DNA of 64,000 nucleotides from Puccinia triticina (lineage: Eukaryota > Basidiomycota > Pucciniomycetes > Pucciniales > Pucciniaceae). The position numbers and the translations under genes are program-made. Where the stretch lies: positions 5,509,501-5,573,500 of the forward strand of contig NC_070560.1 of NCBI RefSeq assembly GCF_026914185.1. Direction: 5' to 3'. Below are positions 44,759 to 54,804 of this stretch, in pieces. The notes beneath the pieces are model-generated. The model was given only the letters and a program-made list of their open reading frames with translations. It searched no databases and was not told the origin of the DNA. The first letter of the stretch is position 1, and the number at the start of each line of letters is the position of its first letter.

Positions 44759-46187
44759 TCAAGCCTTCCTTTTCTTGACCCGACACACCTGAGCAGAACA
44801 ATAATCATTACTTCTAACCCAATCAGGCCCAATCTGACCAAGCGTCATCTCAACATCAAACCACCTGACTCACCTTCTTGTGCTTCTTGCCCTTCGAACC
44901 ACCGCTTCCTCCGTTGGAAACGCTATTGGTTGTTGTCGAGCCTGTGTCCTTGTTGGAGCCCGAACCAACATGGATGTATATCCTATAAAAAACATCCAGC
45001 TTAATCAGCCTTCTTCGATTCATCCCGACGCTTCCATCAACCACTCACGCATCATCCACCGCACCCCTTGCGGCAACCGGAAGGGCTACGAGCTGGTGGT
45101 TCATCGCAGACGTGAGGGTCGAGATACGGTCTAGCAGAGGGAAAAAGAAATCAGCACACAGGAGCGTCGAAAGATAGAATGAGGAAAAGCTCACATAATC
45201 CATCAGGCAAGCCGCCCTTGACGGTGGTCTTCACTTTTCCATTGACCAGTTTGTCGGAAATACCTTTGAAAAATGCATGCTAGAATACCCGGGAAGTAGA
45301 GAATCAGATAAGAAAACGTTCGTCTCTCACTTAAAACTGGCCAAGAAAGGCTGCTGTCGTACCTCCTTTGTCTCGAAAAGGTTATTTCCATCCACTTTCT
45401 GAATGGTCACATGTATATGACCTTTGATGAGTCCTTCTGAGTTAAGCTGTTGGGGAGCAATATAATAGGTGTTTTTGGGCGATGTAAAGAAGCCTGCAAC
45501 CGTCGGTTTTGAAAAATTAACATAGATCATCAGCTACTTGAAAAAAAAAAATCGGAGAGATTGGTTTTCAGACACTCACCAAACTGTATCTTCTGAGCAG
45601 TGATGACCACGTCGAAGTCTGTCTTAGCCGGGATTACCTTGTCTGGCGACGGTTCAATTCTGATTGGATGGCATTCAATCAACAGGATCAATCAACAACG
45701 TCTAGAAAGATATTCGGATCAACAGAGAAAAAGAGTGGCTGGCTTACATCCTAACTGATGGCATGTTTGAGTCGCTTGGAAGGAAGCCCATCGGTGTAGG
45801 ATTGCAAGAACCCTCTTTGACTTGGGCACCATTCGTCAATTTGGCACCGCGGCAGAAGTTGATCTGTGTGATCAGGACGAGTATCGTTAGCCCGTTGAGT
45901 CAAGACGACAAGTCTTCCTAAACCATCATCAGAATAAAAGAAGGACGAACAAAATTGTTCGTCGAGGTGAGCGATTTCGCATCCTTATCGGGGTTGGGAT
46001 TCGGAACGCCGTCGCTTTTCGCAGCCTCTTGGATCACGGAAGGGTCGAGACATCGGTCTGATTGCTCTTTGTCTTTCGAAGCCGCATGGACGGGACTGTC
46101 GAGGAGCAAAAGCACAAGTAGTAGTGCCAGAACGCTCCAAGCGGTCTTCGATCCTCTCAAGCCGGAAAAATTTACAAGAAAATCCAT
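44759..46187 (-). CDS. Conserved fungal secreted protein ('ribosomal protein S17-like' family)
   Basis: Eight exons in reading order: 46187-45951, 45863-45748, 45659-45580, 45493-45363, 45279-45195, 45130-45049, 44982-44874, 44788-44759; 289 residues. The leader (SVLALLLVLLLLDSPVHA) is a strong signal peptide. The mature part has family landmarks: NNFINFCRG, KLTNGAQ, GSCNPTPMG, MPSV, NTYYIAPQ, GLIKGHIHVTIQ, FFKGI and GGLPDGLYR, AMNHQLVALPVAARGAVDD. This fungal family is often misnamed 'ribosomal protein S17'; its function is unproven. After the core comes a Gly/Ser/Thr linker and a basic tail. If the last intron (donor at 44873) is removed, the end is KGKKHKKVCRVKKRKA; if retained, the protein stops five residues after KGKKHKK. 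The first donor is GTTCGT, slightly unusual. Confidence 0.88.
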
Positions 46188-46693
46188 CGGGAAACTCGGG
46201 CCAAGAAGAAGTGGGGGTCGCAAGGCTGATCTAGGCCGCTGAAAGAAAAGAAAAGAAGAAGAAAAAGGAGGGAGATGAAAGGGCAAGTATGTATGTAAAA
46301 CTGGGGATGGAGAAAGCAGAGCGAGGAAGTGGCTGGAGGGGAGGAGGAGGAAGGAGGGAAGGACAAAGCATCCATATACATATGTACATATCCACGAGGG
46401 CGGCGAGAAGAACAAGAAGAGAAGACAGGGTTGTACGCGTAGTAAGGCACAACGGGCTTGTTTCCGCAAAATTGCCGCCTTCTGCGCTGCAGGGTGCTGT
46501 ACACCCTATCAGTTGCTGACGCTCAACAAGTGCCTGGGCGTGGCTGAGCCGTTGTACACCACGGGTCCAGGTACACATATCCTGGGGACATGCATGTTGT
46601 GGGTGTGGCCGAACGAACCCCCCATAACCTGGTCGATACATCTTCCGGCCTGCATCCGAGAGCATCCGTTAACAGACGGCGGACGGGTCGGCC

Positions 46694-46879
46694 ATGTCGG
46701 AGGTCCCCAAGTCGACTCCCATCATCAGCCCCGCCGGCCGGCAGGCTGGAGCGCGGCGCGCGACTTTCCCGTTCCGTCTCTACAACACAGCGGGGCGAGT
46801 GGGGCGTTACCGAGGCAACTCGCGAGGTGTCGTGGCCCGGCCAAGCCAATGCGCCCCCGCGAACGAGCTTCTGGTCTAG
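46694..46879 (+). CDS. Small GC-rich open frame, possible truncated first exon
   Basis: A 61-codon frame (MSEVPKSTPIISPAGRQ..., stop TAG at 46877) lies in a GC-rich block, about 500 bp upstream of and divergent from the secreted-protein gene at 46187. It stops exactly where a MITE-like remnant begins (46880), so the rest of a gene may have been lost. No domain is recognised and it may be non-coding promoter DNA. Confidence 0.25.
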   Translation: MSEVPKSTPIISPAGRQAGARRATFPFRLYNTAGRVGRYRGNSRGVVARPSQCAPANELLV

Positions 46880-46975
46880 GCCACCACAGATCCCCAAAGT
46901 GATCCAGAGTTCCAGATTTCAGAATTCCCTGTGAAATCTGAAATTCCAGATTTATTCAAATTTGATGGGAAGTCC
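46880..46975. mobile_element. 'GGAGGACTTCC' MITE family, copy D (truncated)
   Basis: The text AGATCCCCAAAGTGATCC and TTCCCTGTGAAATCTG through GATGGGAAGTCCT parallels the right third of copy B (4230-4325). The left end is missing. Confidence 0.6.
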
Positions 46976-47159
46976 TGATCCACTCAAATAATTTAAAACA
47001 TTTTGATCTCAGCAGATGAAACAATAATAGCAATATCAAATAAAGTAGTCTCAAGTATTTGAAGTGTGTTGATGGGATTGGTAGTCAGGAAGAGTGCATA
47101 TGGCTATAATGATCAGTCCCTAGATGTATTTGTCTTTTGTCAACACAGTAATGATCGTA
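46976..47159. other. Short unassigned AT-rich spacer
   Basis: Nothing was recognised. Confidence 0.4.
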
Positions 47160-47545
47160 GGCCCCGTTTGGAGCCAATATAAATATAGGTGATATAATCA
47201 CTTGTAAACTCAATAAAAAATACAAAACTCAACATAAAGAATCCAATTTTTTTTGTAGGAAACCTGCAGTAATGGTCTCATCAACTATGAATTCAGATTT
47301 AACTGATTCAGCCATCTTCAGCACCATAATACTATTATATTGCTTTTTTTTGGTCAAAAGCGATATAATGGTACTACAGTACTGAATATTGCTGAATCAG
47401 TTGAATCTGACTTCATAATTGAAGAGACCAGTATTTTAGGCTGCCTAGGAAAAATATTTGGAGGCTTTATGCTGAATTTTGTAGTTTTCATTGAATTAAC
47501 CAATGATTATATCACCTATATTTATATCGGCTCCAAAAAAAGCCT
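47160..47545. mobile_element. Foldback (long-TIR) element, about 385 bp
   Basis: The left half from GGCCCCGTTTGGAGCC through ATATAAATATAGGTGATATAATCA is repeated inverted in the right half (GATTATATCACCTATATTTATAT then GGCTCCAAA). Pairing continues through ACAAAACTCAACATAAAG, GGTCTCATCAACTATGAA and GATTCAGCCATCTTCAG-like blocks almost to the centre. The whole element is a near-palindrome with arms of about 185 bases. It ends about 20 bp from the stop codon of the secreted-protein gene at 47566. Confidence 0.82.
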
Positions 47546-47565
47546 TATTTATCTAACTCAAGGTC

Positions 47566-48674
47566 CTATCTTGAGGAGCTCCACACATGAGCTGGCCTCG
47601 CTGGTGTTTTCACGCCCAAAATTCGGTTCATACAACGGTACAAGTATCGAACATGTGAATCCAAAGCTTCGCCAGTGTATTTCGGTACCATCTGGTCTTG
47701 AATATGCTTCAGGATGAGTTTTTCTAACTCGGTTCTTTCTTGTGGGCGGATACCACTTATCTGACAAAACACTTGAATGTAATGTGCCATCCGTATGGCC
47801 GGTTCATGGTCAGATTTATCCTTCATTTGGAATAAGTTATCCAAGGCTTTGTCAATCTTGCTCTTCATGTCCTTGCTCAATTTCTTTGGACGTTTCCACT
47901 GTTTTGACTTGAATTTCTTCAGCAGATTAAAAATTATTTGGTCTCCGGAAATGTACTTATGACAAAAAGCCTTATCAAGGGACTCGTTCAATTCACCTGT
48001 TTGAAAGGTTACGGGGAGTTAATGGCAGATGTAAAAAAGATTGTGATTATCACGTCGTGCTCAAGAAGAAAGATGGTAAGTGCATCAAGCTTACCACCCG
48101 TTAGCCAATGGTAAGTATAGTGGTGTTCCGGCCGTAGGGGATTCGGATTAACTACAAAACATAAGTTCTGAGTGATTAGCTCTAAAGCCATTTCCAGAGA
48201 ATGGAATCTATTTAACAGCAGTGGCATCCCACTTACAAATGTGGTTGTAATACCACTCCATATTTTTTGGATCCTCTGCAATGGCAACGAGGTCAGCGTC
48301 AATCTCCGATGTCGATTTTTTTCCCCGGGACCAAATTGTCTCCAAAAACTTCGATGATGGTGAACCTAAAGCTACAAGCAAGGATAGATGTGAAGATTTG
48401 TTGATTGTTCTGAATGTCAGTAACCCTATCAGATTCGCAACAAGCAAAAAGGGATGGAGTGGGACTTGGGTCAAATCATCTTGTGCAGTCGATCTTACAA
48501 ACTAGACCGACCTCTTCTGTTTGATGCCTCCGAAATCTGGTTGGGCTCGGTCGCGAGTAGTTCATACGATGTTACAGCAGTGTCTTGGTTCAAAAGCCTT
48601 ATTTTGTGCATGGCGGCAGTCAGATCAAGATGGGGAAACACCAATAGCCAGGCCAACAAGCTTCTAGAAATCAT
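47566..48674 (-). CDS. Predicted secreted 278-residue protein, unknown function
   Basis: Four exons in reading order: 48674-48499, 48409-48237, 48151-48095, 47996-47566, with consistent phases and GT-AG introns; the first intron has a textbook TTACTGAC branch site. The N-terminus MISRSLLAWLLVFPHLDLTAA is a classical signal peptide with cleavage near Ala21. The mature protein is basic and helical: a Ser/Lys/Glu-rich start, a PNPLRPEHHYTYHWLTGGELN segment, a Lys-rich block (~residues 160-185) and a helical end with two cysteines near QVFCQI and YRCM. No known domain was recognised. Without splicing only unrelated fragments are visible. Small basic secreted proteins fit an effector-like role; that is inference. 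The 3' end abuts a foldback element. Confidence 0.75.
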
Positions 48675-49788
48675 CTTCCGCCGATATATGCAATTACTAA
48701 AATCTATTTGCTAAGAGGTATACTGCTCTGGCTCCTTTCAGTTCTTTTTGGGACTTGGATTGGAAAGGGTCGTGATGGACCACTGTTGTGCGGATCCACT
48801 GAAGATGACCCCAGGGGGAAAGGGCGCTTGGGCAGAAGTCAAGGATGCACTGGGGGTAGAGCAGACAGAGAGCTATGTATATACTGGCTACTGCGTCATT
48901 ACCCAACTGCATAAATTCCTTCGCCTAAACCTGCCTAAACAGCTACATCAATCATTGTTTCTAAACTTGAACACTACTAAATACTGCGAAGTTTACCATG
49001 GCCTCAATCGACCTCAAAACTCCTCAAAATGTCGGCAAACGTCAGCCTGCCGATGTCTATTTACCCCACCGGGTCACTCCAATGTCTTACGTTTGTTGCA
49101 AGTTGTCCAACCATGTTCCTCGGCTTGGTGACAAACATTGAACTCTTGTTTTCATGTTGTCCTCAAGGGGGAACAAACCGTGCATCGACTCGTCCAACGA
49201 GTCCCTAACATTCACCCAACCGTACCGCAACTTCGATGCTTACTGCAGATGTGCAACCTGTTGCGGGCCCGTGAGTCCAAAAACAGATATTTGGATCCAC
49301 GACAGCCTGGACATCACAAGTCTTAGCACCCAATCTGACTGCTGTGTCAGTGATGTTGTGCAGAAGGACTCCTCATGCCATACAAGAAGCCATTTTCTCT
49401 GACCAAGAGTCCAATTCGAAGAAAACAAGTCCCCAACTTCGGGGGCAAATTGGTCCAACCTGGCCCCAATCATCCTCAAACTGTGGCGGCGTTCCGCAGA
49501 GGTGAGGTGAGGTGTATTGGTTTGTGCAACGCACTCCGATCATGTTATGCATGGACAAACCAATACCTATCAGACTTTTTGACCTGGTGGTGTAACTTTT
49601 TTAGGGTCACACTGCGCGCAAAATCAATCATGAAATCCAATCCGGAGCAGGCTTGTCTCGTGAAAGCTTGTCTCTGAGTAAGAATTGGAAAAACATAATA
49701 AGAGTTCAGTAATATTACACAATTTCACATAGCACAGTTCCGAAACTCTGACAGGGACAAGTGCAGAATATTAAATTGACTCTTTAGT
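48675..49788. other. Stretch without a firm gene
   Basis: The presumed promoter of the 278-residue secreted gene lies here. On the plus strand a 47-codon frame starts at ATGGCCTCAATCGAC (about 48999) and a cysteine-rich frame lies near 49154-49402. I could not connect them by convincing splice sites, so neither is called. Confidence 0.35.
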
Positions 49789-49934
49789 GGAGGACTTCCC
49801 GTCAATCTGGGAACTCAGATTTTTCTAGATTTTGCGGGGAAATCTGGGCTTGATCGTCCCAAATCCTAGATCTGCCTAGATTTCCCTGCGAAATCTGAGA
49901 AAATCTGGGTTTCCAGATCGGCGGGAAGTCCTCC
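49789..49934 (+). mobile_element. 146-bp MITE, 'GGAGGACTTCC' family, copy E
   Basis: Ends GGAGGACTTCCCG and CGGGAAGTCCTCC are inverted repeats, flanked by AGT on both sides (49786-49788, 49935-49937). It has the same length as copy A and aligns throughout with the reverse complement of copy A. These two intact copies define the family. Confidence 0.9.
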
Positions 49935-50524
49935 AGTCTTATCGTTCCAAGTATAGATCAGGATAGGTTTTCCGTGGAAACAGATATACAATGCCCGTAT
50001 CACCTAGGATCAAAGATAGGTTCACTGATGTTCTGTTGAATTAGTTGTGTGCTCTTATGTCTTGTTTCATTGTATGTGGTGTATAAAAGTCTTTACCATG
50101 CGCGCATCTCGTTGTTCCTTTTCCTTATTGCAATATTTTGTTTTCTTCATTCATCAAAGTTCAAATCAAACAAACCTTATCATCATTATTCTTACCCGTG
50201 AAACCTTTGCCTATTGTTATCAAAAAGCTAGTCTGTGATATTCTGAAACATCTTGTTTCTGGCACATTACGTGGTATTAGTCTAGTCATTACACTCTGCC
50301 TGCGGATTGAATGTCAGGTTTTATTTCCTGAATGCTTAAAGCTGATTACCTAACATGAATTAAGGGCAACTTGTAACAATGTGCCCAGTTTGAACTGGAA
50401 GCTTGTAGGGGAGTTTTGGCTGGGAAGATCTTACCCTCACAATGTGAGGGCAATATTGAGCAACCTATCTGGTCATAGCTTAACCAAACCTATCAAACAG
50501 AGGGTCCGGGGGACCCTGCCCGGA
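49935..50524. other. Stretch without a supported gene
   Basis: A TATA-like GTATAAAAG at about 50081 and a TG...CA-bounded segment hint at a solo LTR (about 50031-50378), but I found no matching target duplication, so it is not called. Confidence 0.35.
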
Positions 50525-51321
50525 GCAATGATGGGAAGTTACATACGTTACGATATCTGAAGCGATTTTTGTAACGTAACTTTTTCCGTTATCTTCTCAC
50601 CAGTTAAAGTTTTTTTTAACTTGAAGCAAGACCGGGCTCAGGAAACGTAACTTATGATTTTTCCTTCCTCCTGAGCCCGGCAGTAACGTAACTTTCTTTT
50701 GACAAAAAAAGTGAAATAACGCTCTGGAGCGAGCTTGCTGCCGTCAGTTCAGTGCGCCGCGGCTGTACTGTCGGATTACACGTAAACCGACAGTACGACT
50801 GCGGCGCGTACAAACCCAGCTTGCTCTGGAGCGAGCTTGCTGCCGTCAGTTCAGTGCGCCGCGGCTGTACTGTCGGATTACACGTGAACCAACAGTACGA
50901 CTGCGGCGCGTACAAACCCAGCTTGCTCTGGAGCGAGCTTGCTGCCGTCAGTTCAGTGCGCCGCGGCTGTACTGTCGGATTACACGTGAACCAACAGTAC
51001 GACTGCGGCGCGTACAAACCCAGCTTGCTGCCGTCAGTTCAGTGCGCCGCGGCTGTACTGTTGGATTACACGTAAACCGACAGTACAACTGCGGCGCGTA
51101 CAAACCCACTAAAGCAAGCTGGCTGCCGTGAATAACGTAACTTTTCTAAAAAATAAAGAATAGAAAAAAAACCAGATAACGTAACTCAAGTGAGAAAAAA
51201 AGAAGGAAAAATACACCTAACGCAACTTGAAAAAGTTAGAAGAAACTTCAACAATAACGTGCTTTTTTTAGTTACGTTAACGTTACTTTGTGTTATCTGT
51301 AACGTAACCTCCCATCGTTGC
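50525..51321. mobile_element. TIR element carrying an internal tandem array
   Basis: The left end GCAATGATGGGAAGTTACATACGTTACG and right end CGTAACCTCCCATCGTTGC are imperfect inverted repeats, and GTAACGTAAC words recur subterminally on both sides. A second hairpin (CCGGGCTCAGGA / TCCTGAGCCCGG) lies at 50632-50686. The centre is the 102-bp tandem array. No transposase frame is present. Length and layout suit a non-autonomous Mutator-like element, but I could not find a convincing 9-bp duplication. Confidence 0.72.
50721..51112. repeat. Tandem array of a 102-bp unit (3 full, 1 partial)
   Basis: Full units start at 50721, 50823 and 50925; a fourth, lacking the first 16 bases, follows at 51027. 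The units differ by a few substitutions. Each contains a strong hairpin, GCGCCGCGGCTGTACTGTCGG pairing with CCGACAGTACGACTGCGGCGCG-like text around TTACACGT. Since 102 is divisible by three, both strands stay open, but the peptides are a by-product. Confidence 0.92.
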
Positions 51322-51680
51322 CCAGAGGGCTCTCCCTGGGAGATGCTTATGAACAACAAGGCGATAGCCCCCAAATTTGGGGCTCCAGGGGGTTTAAAGT
51401 AATAAATCCGTGGAGTCTGCTCAAACGCACTCGGGGACAGGCCATAGATTGAAACTTGAAGGTTCTGTTCATGACCATGTGGAGGTGGTTACATAATACA
51501 AAAGCAGAGCATTGACGCCGGCGTTACTTGCATACCGACACCGGTGTTACTTGCATAGACAGATTTTGTACAGGGTATCAACGCTGGCGTTACTTGCATA
51601 GACAGATTTTGTACAGGTTTGTTTGGCCCCCAGACCCTATTCCTTCAGTTATATGTAGATGTCTGAAAGCTGGTAGATAA

Positions 51681-51744
51681 AGGAAGGATTTTCAACCCCA
51701 AAAACAAAAAATGATTTGTGTTTTTGGGGTTGAAAATCCTTCCT
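51681..51744. repeat. Perfect hairpin, stem about 26 bp
   Basis: AGGAAGGATTTTCAACCCCA and its exact inverse TGGGGTTGAAAATCCTTCCT flank a short A/T-rich loop. No run of T follows on either side that would suggest a transcript terminator. It may be a minimal foldback element. Confidence 0.8.
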
Positions 51745-52149
51745 AATAAAAAGTCAAGCAACTGCATATTGCAAGCAGTTGACATGTGAGGACTTCAAGC
51801 AAGCTTGTGGTATTACACAAGCCTTTTTCAAGGCTTGCTGTTGAACAAGCTTCAATACACAGTGACTGTGCAAAAAAAGCTTAAGTGTGTTTGGGTAGAG
51901 CTAGAACAGCAGTTCCACAGCATTAACGCACATGTCAACTGCTAGCAGTTGAGCAAGTTTTTCTTGTAGTGAACACTATTTAAAAATCAACAACACATGT
52001 ACAGAGAGATCTGGGTAGACATTTTTCTTTTCAGTACTAATGCACACCTTGACCTATGTTTTTGAGGCCCAAACTCCAAAACTCACTCAAGGAATCCATT
52101 TTGAAGGTCAAAGGAATCCTGAACAATATTCCATGACTCTCACCACAGG

Positions 52150-52870
52150 AGTTTGCTCAGCACTTGCATGCAAGTGTCATCACCCCTCTCTTTAGGAACC
52201 CTGTAAGATCTCTTGCAGAACTTGACCCCAAGTTATGCATAATTTGGTGCTGAATTTTTGCTGAAGTTATGCTGAATGTTTAGCAAGTCATGGGTCTGAT
52301 ATCATATTGATACAAACTTCAACTTGACTGTATAAATTAATTTAACTCTTGAAAAACATATGTACAACCACACTGCAATGAATTGTCAACTGCTTGGCAG
52401 AAACAATGGTTTCTTCTACTACTACTACATAATATATATTGATTAATCATGGGGTTATACCAGGGGAGCTTTTTCAGCACTTGCATGCAATTCCAATCAT
52501 TCAATTTTTTTTAACCTTTTAAACTTTCTTCTGGAACCCTATCAGCAATTTACACTCAATTTCCACTCAATTAACTTGTGGTCAATTCATGCTGAATTAA
52601 TGTTGAATCAATGCTGAATTTAGCTCAAGGCAAGTTTGAAATGGGTTCAAGCTGAATTGAGATTGAATTCCAAGGCTCTAACAGAAATTTTTCCATGAGA
52701 ATATCTTTTCAACTTGAATGCCCAAATGTTTGGGAGAAATTCCTCAACTTTTTGTGAAAGGGTGAGATTCACCCTTCTGACATCATGGGAGTTTCCATGG
52801 CACTTGTGCGCAAGTGCCATCTCTGAACTCAGTCATAGATTTGGTTGGATCTCAGTTAGATGCTGGTTGG
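52150..52870 (+). repeat. Three diverged tandem units, period about 315 bp
   Basis: Each unit contains GGGAG(T/C)TTnnnnCAGCACTTGCATGCAAnT(G/C), with the palindromic TTGCATGCAA core at about 52165, 52480 and 52793 (the last altered). Each is followed by GGAACCCT and GCTGAATT-rich DNA. An inverted relative lies at about 54040-54210, where the gypsy element is cut off. Confidence 0.6.
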
Positions 52871-52988
52871 AAGGCAATTTCATGTCTGCCACAAAGTAAG
52901 TTTATAAGAACTGGAATCATACCAAATCTGTTGTGCAATGTCTGTGTAAAATGTATGCCATACCTATGCTGAATACCAGGCCAATTTA

Positions 52989-53149
52989 GGCCCTGTTTGG
53001 CTGCCGCATCATATGTCATGAATGGTTGAATTTATGACGCCGCGACCCAAAGTTTGCCCCCTGTTGCCACCAAAACTTTGAAACCCCCAGGGGTTGCACG
53101 TCATAAATTTGACCATTTATGTTGTATAACGCGGCAGCCAAACAGGGCC
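52989..53149. mobile_element. 161-bp PIF/Harbinger-like MITE
   Basis: Perfect 19-bp inverted ends GGCCCTGTTTGGCTGCCGC / GCGGCAGCCAAACAGGGCC are flanked by TTA on both sides (52986-52988, 53150-53152), the classic 3-bp TWA target duplication. The interior is also partly palindromic (TGAATTTATGACG / CGTCATAAATTTGA). Non-coding. Confidence 0.9.
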
Positions 53150-54205
53150 TTAATGATAAGGTTTACTTGATCCTCAATCTTGACCAAAGTTCCTCATATT
53201 TCAATTATCATCATTTTTGACCTGTTTTGGAAACCCATAGCCAGTAGGTTTCTCTGAAACGGTTTTTGTATTTATTTTCAGGGCACACACCAAAAAGCTG
53301 CAAGTTCTTTTTAAGTTGTTTCTATTACACATGGTTAAAACTTTGGATGGAGTGTAGTGATACTGTGGGAGGTAGAGCTGGTCCCTAGTACCCGTTGGCA
53401 GGTACACAAGCGGGAACCTGTGGAAGTGCACAGGTATCCGCGGGGTGCGGGTTTGGGTGTCCAGTCTGGGTCCAAATTCAGGCAGGTAACTGCACACAAA
53501 TTGCCATTCTGCACAGCTCTGCTTGCCCTTAGTGCCCATTGGGGGGTACTAGGTATCTGTGGACGGGTACCCATGGAAGTACGCAGGTAACTGCCAGCAG
53601 GTGGGGGTGTCCATTCTGGGTCAAAATTCAGGCAGGTAACCACACCCGCCGCGGGTACCCGGGTGCAAAGCGTCAGCTCTAGTGGGAGGTCTGATTTTGC
53701 TCTGGTACTATGGTTTGACTTTGGAGCTTGGGGGCCAACTGTCACAAAACCTTGTAACCTGTGTGGGTTTCTGTGACACATTGTGTCACACAAACGTACG
53801 GGCACGCGTTTGTGTGACACGTAGACCATCACCCAGCCATATCATGCCAAGATACCCGCCCACAGGTGCCAAGTACCCGCCAAAAGATGATAGGGGTCAG
53901 CTCTAGAAATATATGATTCCTGTGGTAAATACCTTGTTTATGCCAAGTATTTGATATTGCCTTGCAAGGTAGTTGAAAATGTGTTCTAAAATAGTTCCAG
54001 TAATACCTAGAGTCAAGTTGGAGCTGTTTTTCAATTGAATTCAACTCCTTTCCAAAGTGCCTTCAGCTCAATTGAGCATAAGTTAAAAATAAATTCATCA
54101 TGAATTCAGTATACATTGAGGCTCAAGTTCCAGGATATATCTAACAGGGTTCTTAAACAATATTGTATGATGGAACTTGCATGCAAGTGCCAAGAAAAAT
54201 CCCAT
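53150..54205. other. Stretch without a supported gene
   Basis: A locally repeated GTACCCG/GGTAACTGC text around 53395-53665 reads as diverged tandem sequence. A palindromic GTGTCACACAAACG...CGTTTGTGTGACAC hairpin lies at 53782-53821. The inverted copy of the 315-bp unit occupies about 54040-54210. Confidence 0.4.
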
Positions 54206-54224
54206 GGTGTGAAGTATTGAAAGT

Positions 54225-54804
54225 ATCCCAGCGCTCCTGTGGGTCCAAATGGCATAGTGAGCAGAGCAAATTGCCCCACCTTGCAGATGAAAGCTAGCTT
54301 ATCCTCACCACCCTCCGCCACGTGGATGTTTCCGTAGGCGTTGTGGAGGTCTAGTTTTGTGAAGGTGTTGGCATTTAGCAGGCTGTCAACCAGGTCCATG
54401 GTCAGGGGAAGCAGATAACGGTTCTTCACTGTCAGCGCGTTGAGTTTTTGGTAGTCAAAACAAGGGCGGAGGTTTCCGTCCTTCTTCCCTGTGAATAGAA
54501 ATGGGGCTGCCCATGGTGACGCGGTTCTCCGGATTGTTCCGCTGGCCAGTCCTTCTGCAATCAGTGTGTCGAGTGCCTGGTTCTTGGCCGGTTAAAGTGG
54601 AATAATCAGGCTTGCTTGAGGTGTGGCTGCGGGGACTAGTTCAACACAAAAGTAATATTTCCTCCGTGGCGGTAGGCTCTTAGCGCTGGATTTTTGGACC
54701 ATGTCAATGAATTGATGGTAGCACTGCGGGACTGGTTCTTTGGCGGTCCGTACTGCCATAGCGTCCTTTCCCGCTGCCACTAGCCAGGGGGAGGTCAACC
54801 ACAA
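54225..54804 (-). pseudogene. Ty3/gypsy reverse transcriptase fragment
   Basis: From 54804: PWLVAAGKDAM, HQFIDMVQKSSAKSLPPRRK, then a stop near 54597, then ALDTLIAEGLASGTIRRTASPWAAP, GKKDGNLRPCFDYQKLNALT, NRYLLPLTMDLVDSLLNA and FTKLDLHNAYGNI, ending at MPFGPTGALGYFQYF. These are the conserved connection and RT blocks of fungal Ty3/gypsy elements. The catalytic YxDD part lies beyond the truncation. Confidence 0.85.

Noticed and set aside
49154..49402. Cysteine-rich 82-codon frame as a small secreted protein
   Set aside because: No signal peptide, and the upstream frame at 48999 could not be joined by convincing splice sites.
50031..50378. Possible solo LTR (TG...CA with a TATA-like box)
   Set aside because: No 5-bp target duplication and no second copy in the window.
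50721..51112. Repeating 34-residue peptide on either strand
   Set aside because: It is explained by the 102-bp non-coding tandem unit inside a TIR element.
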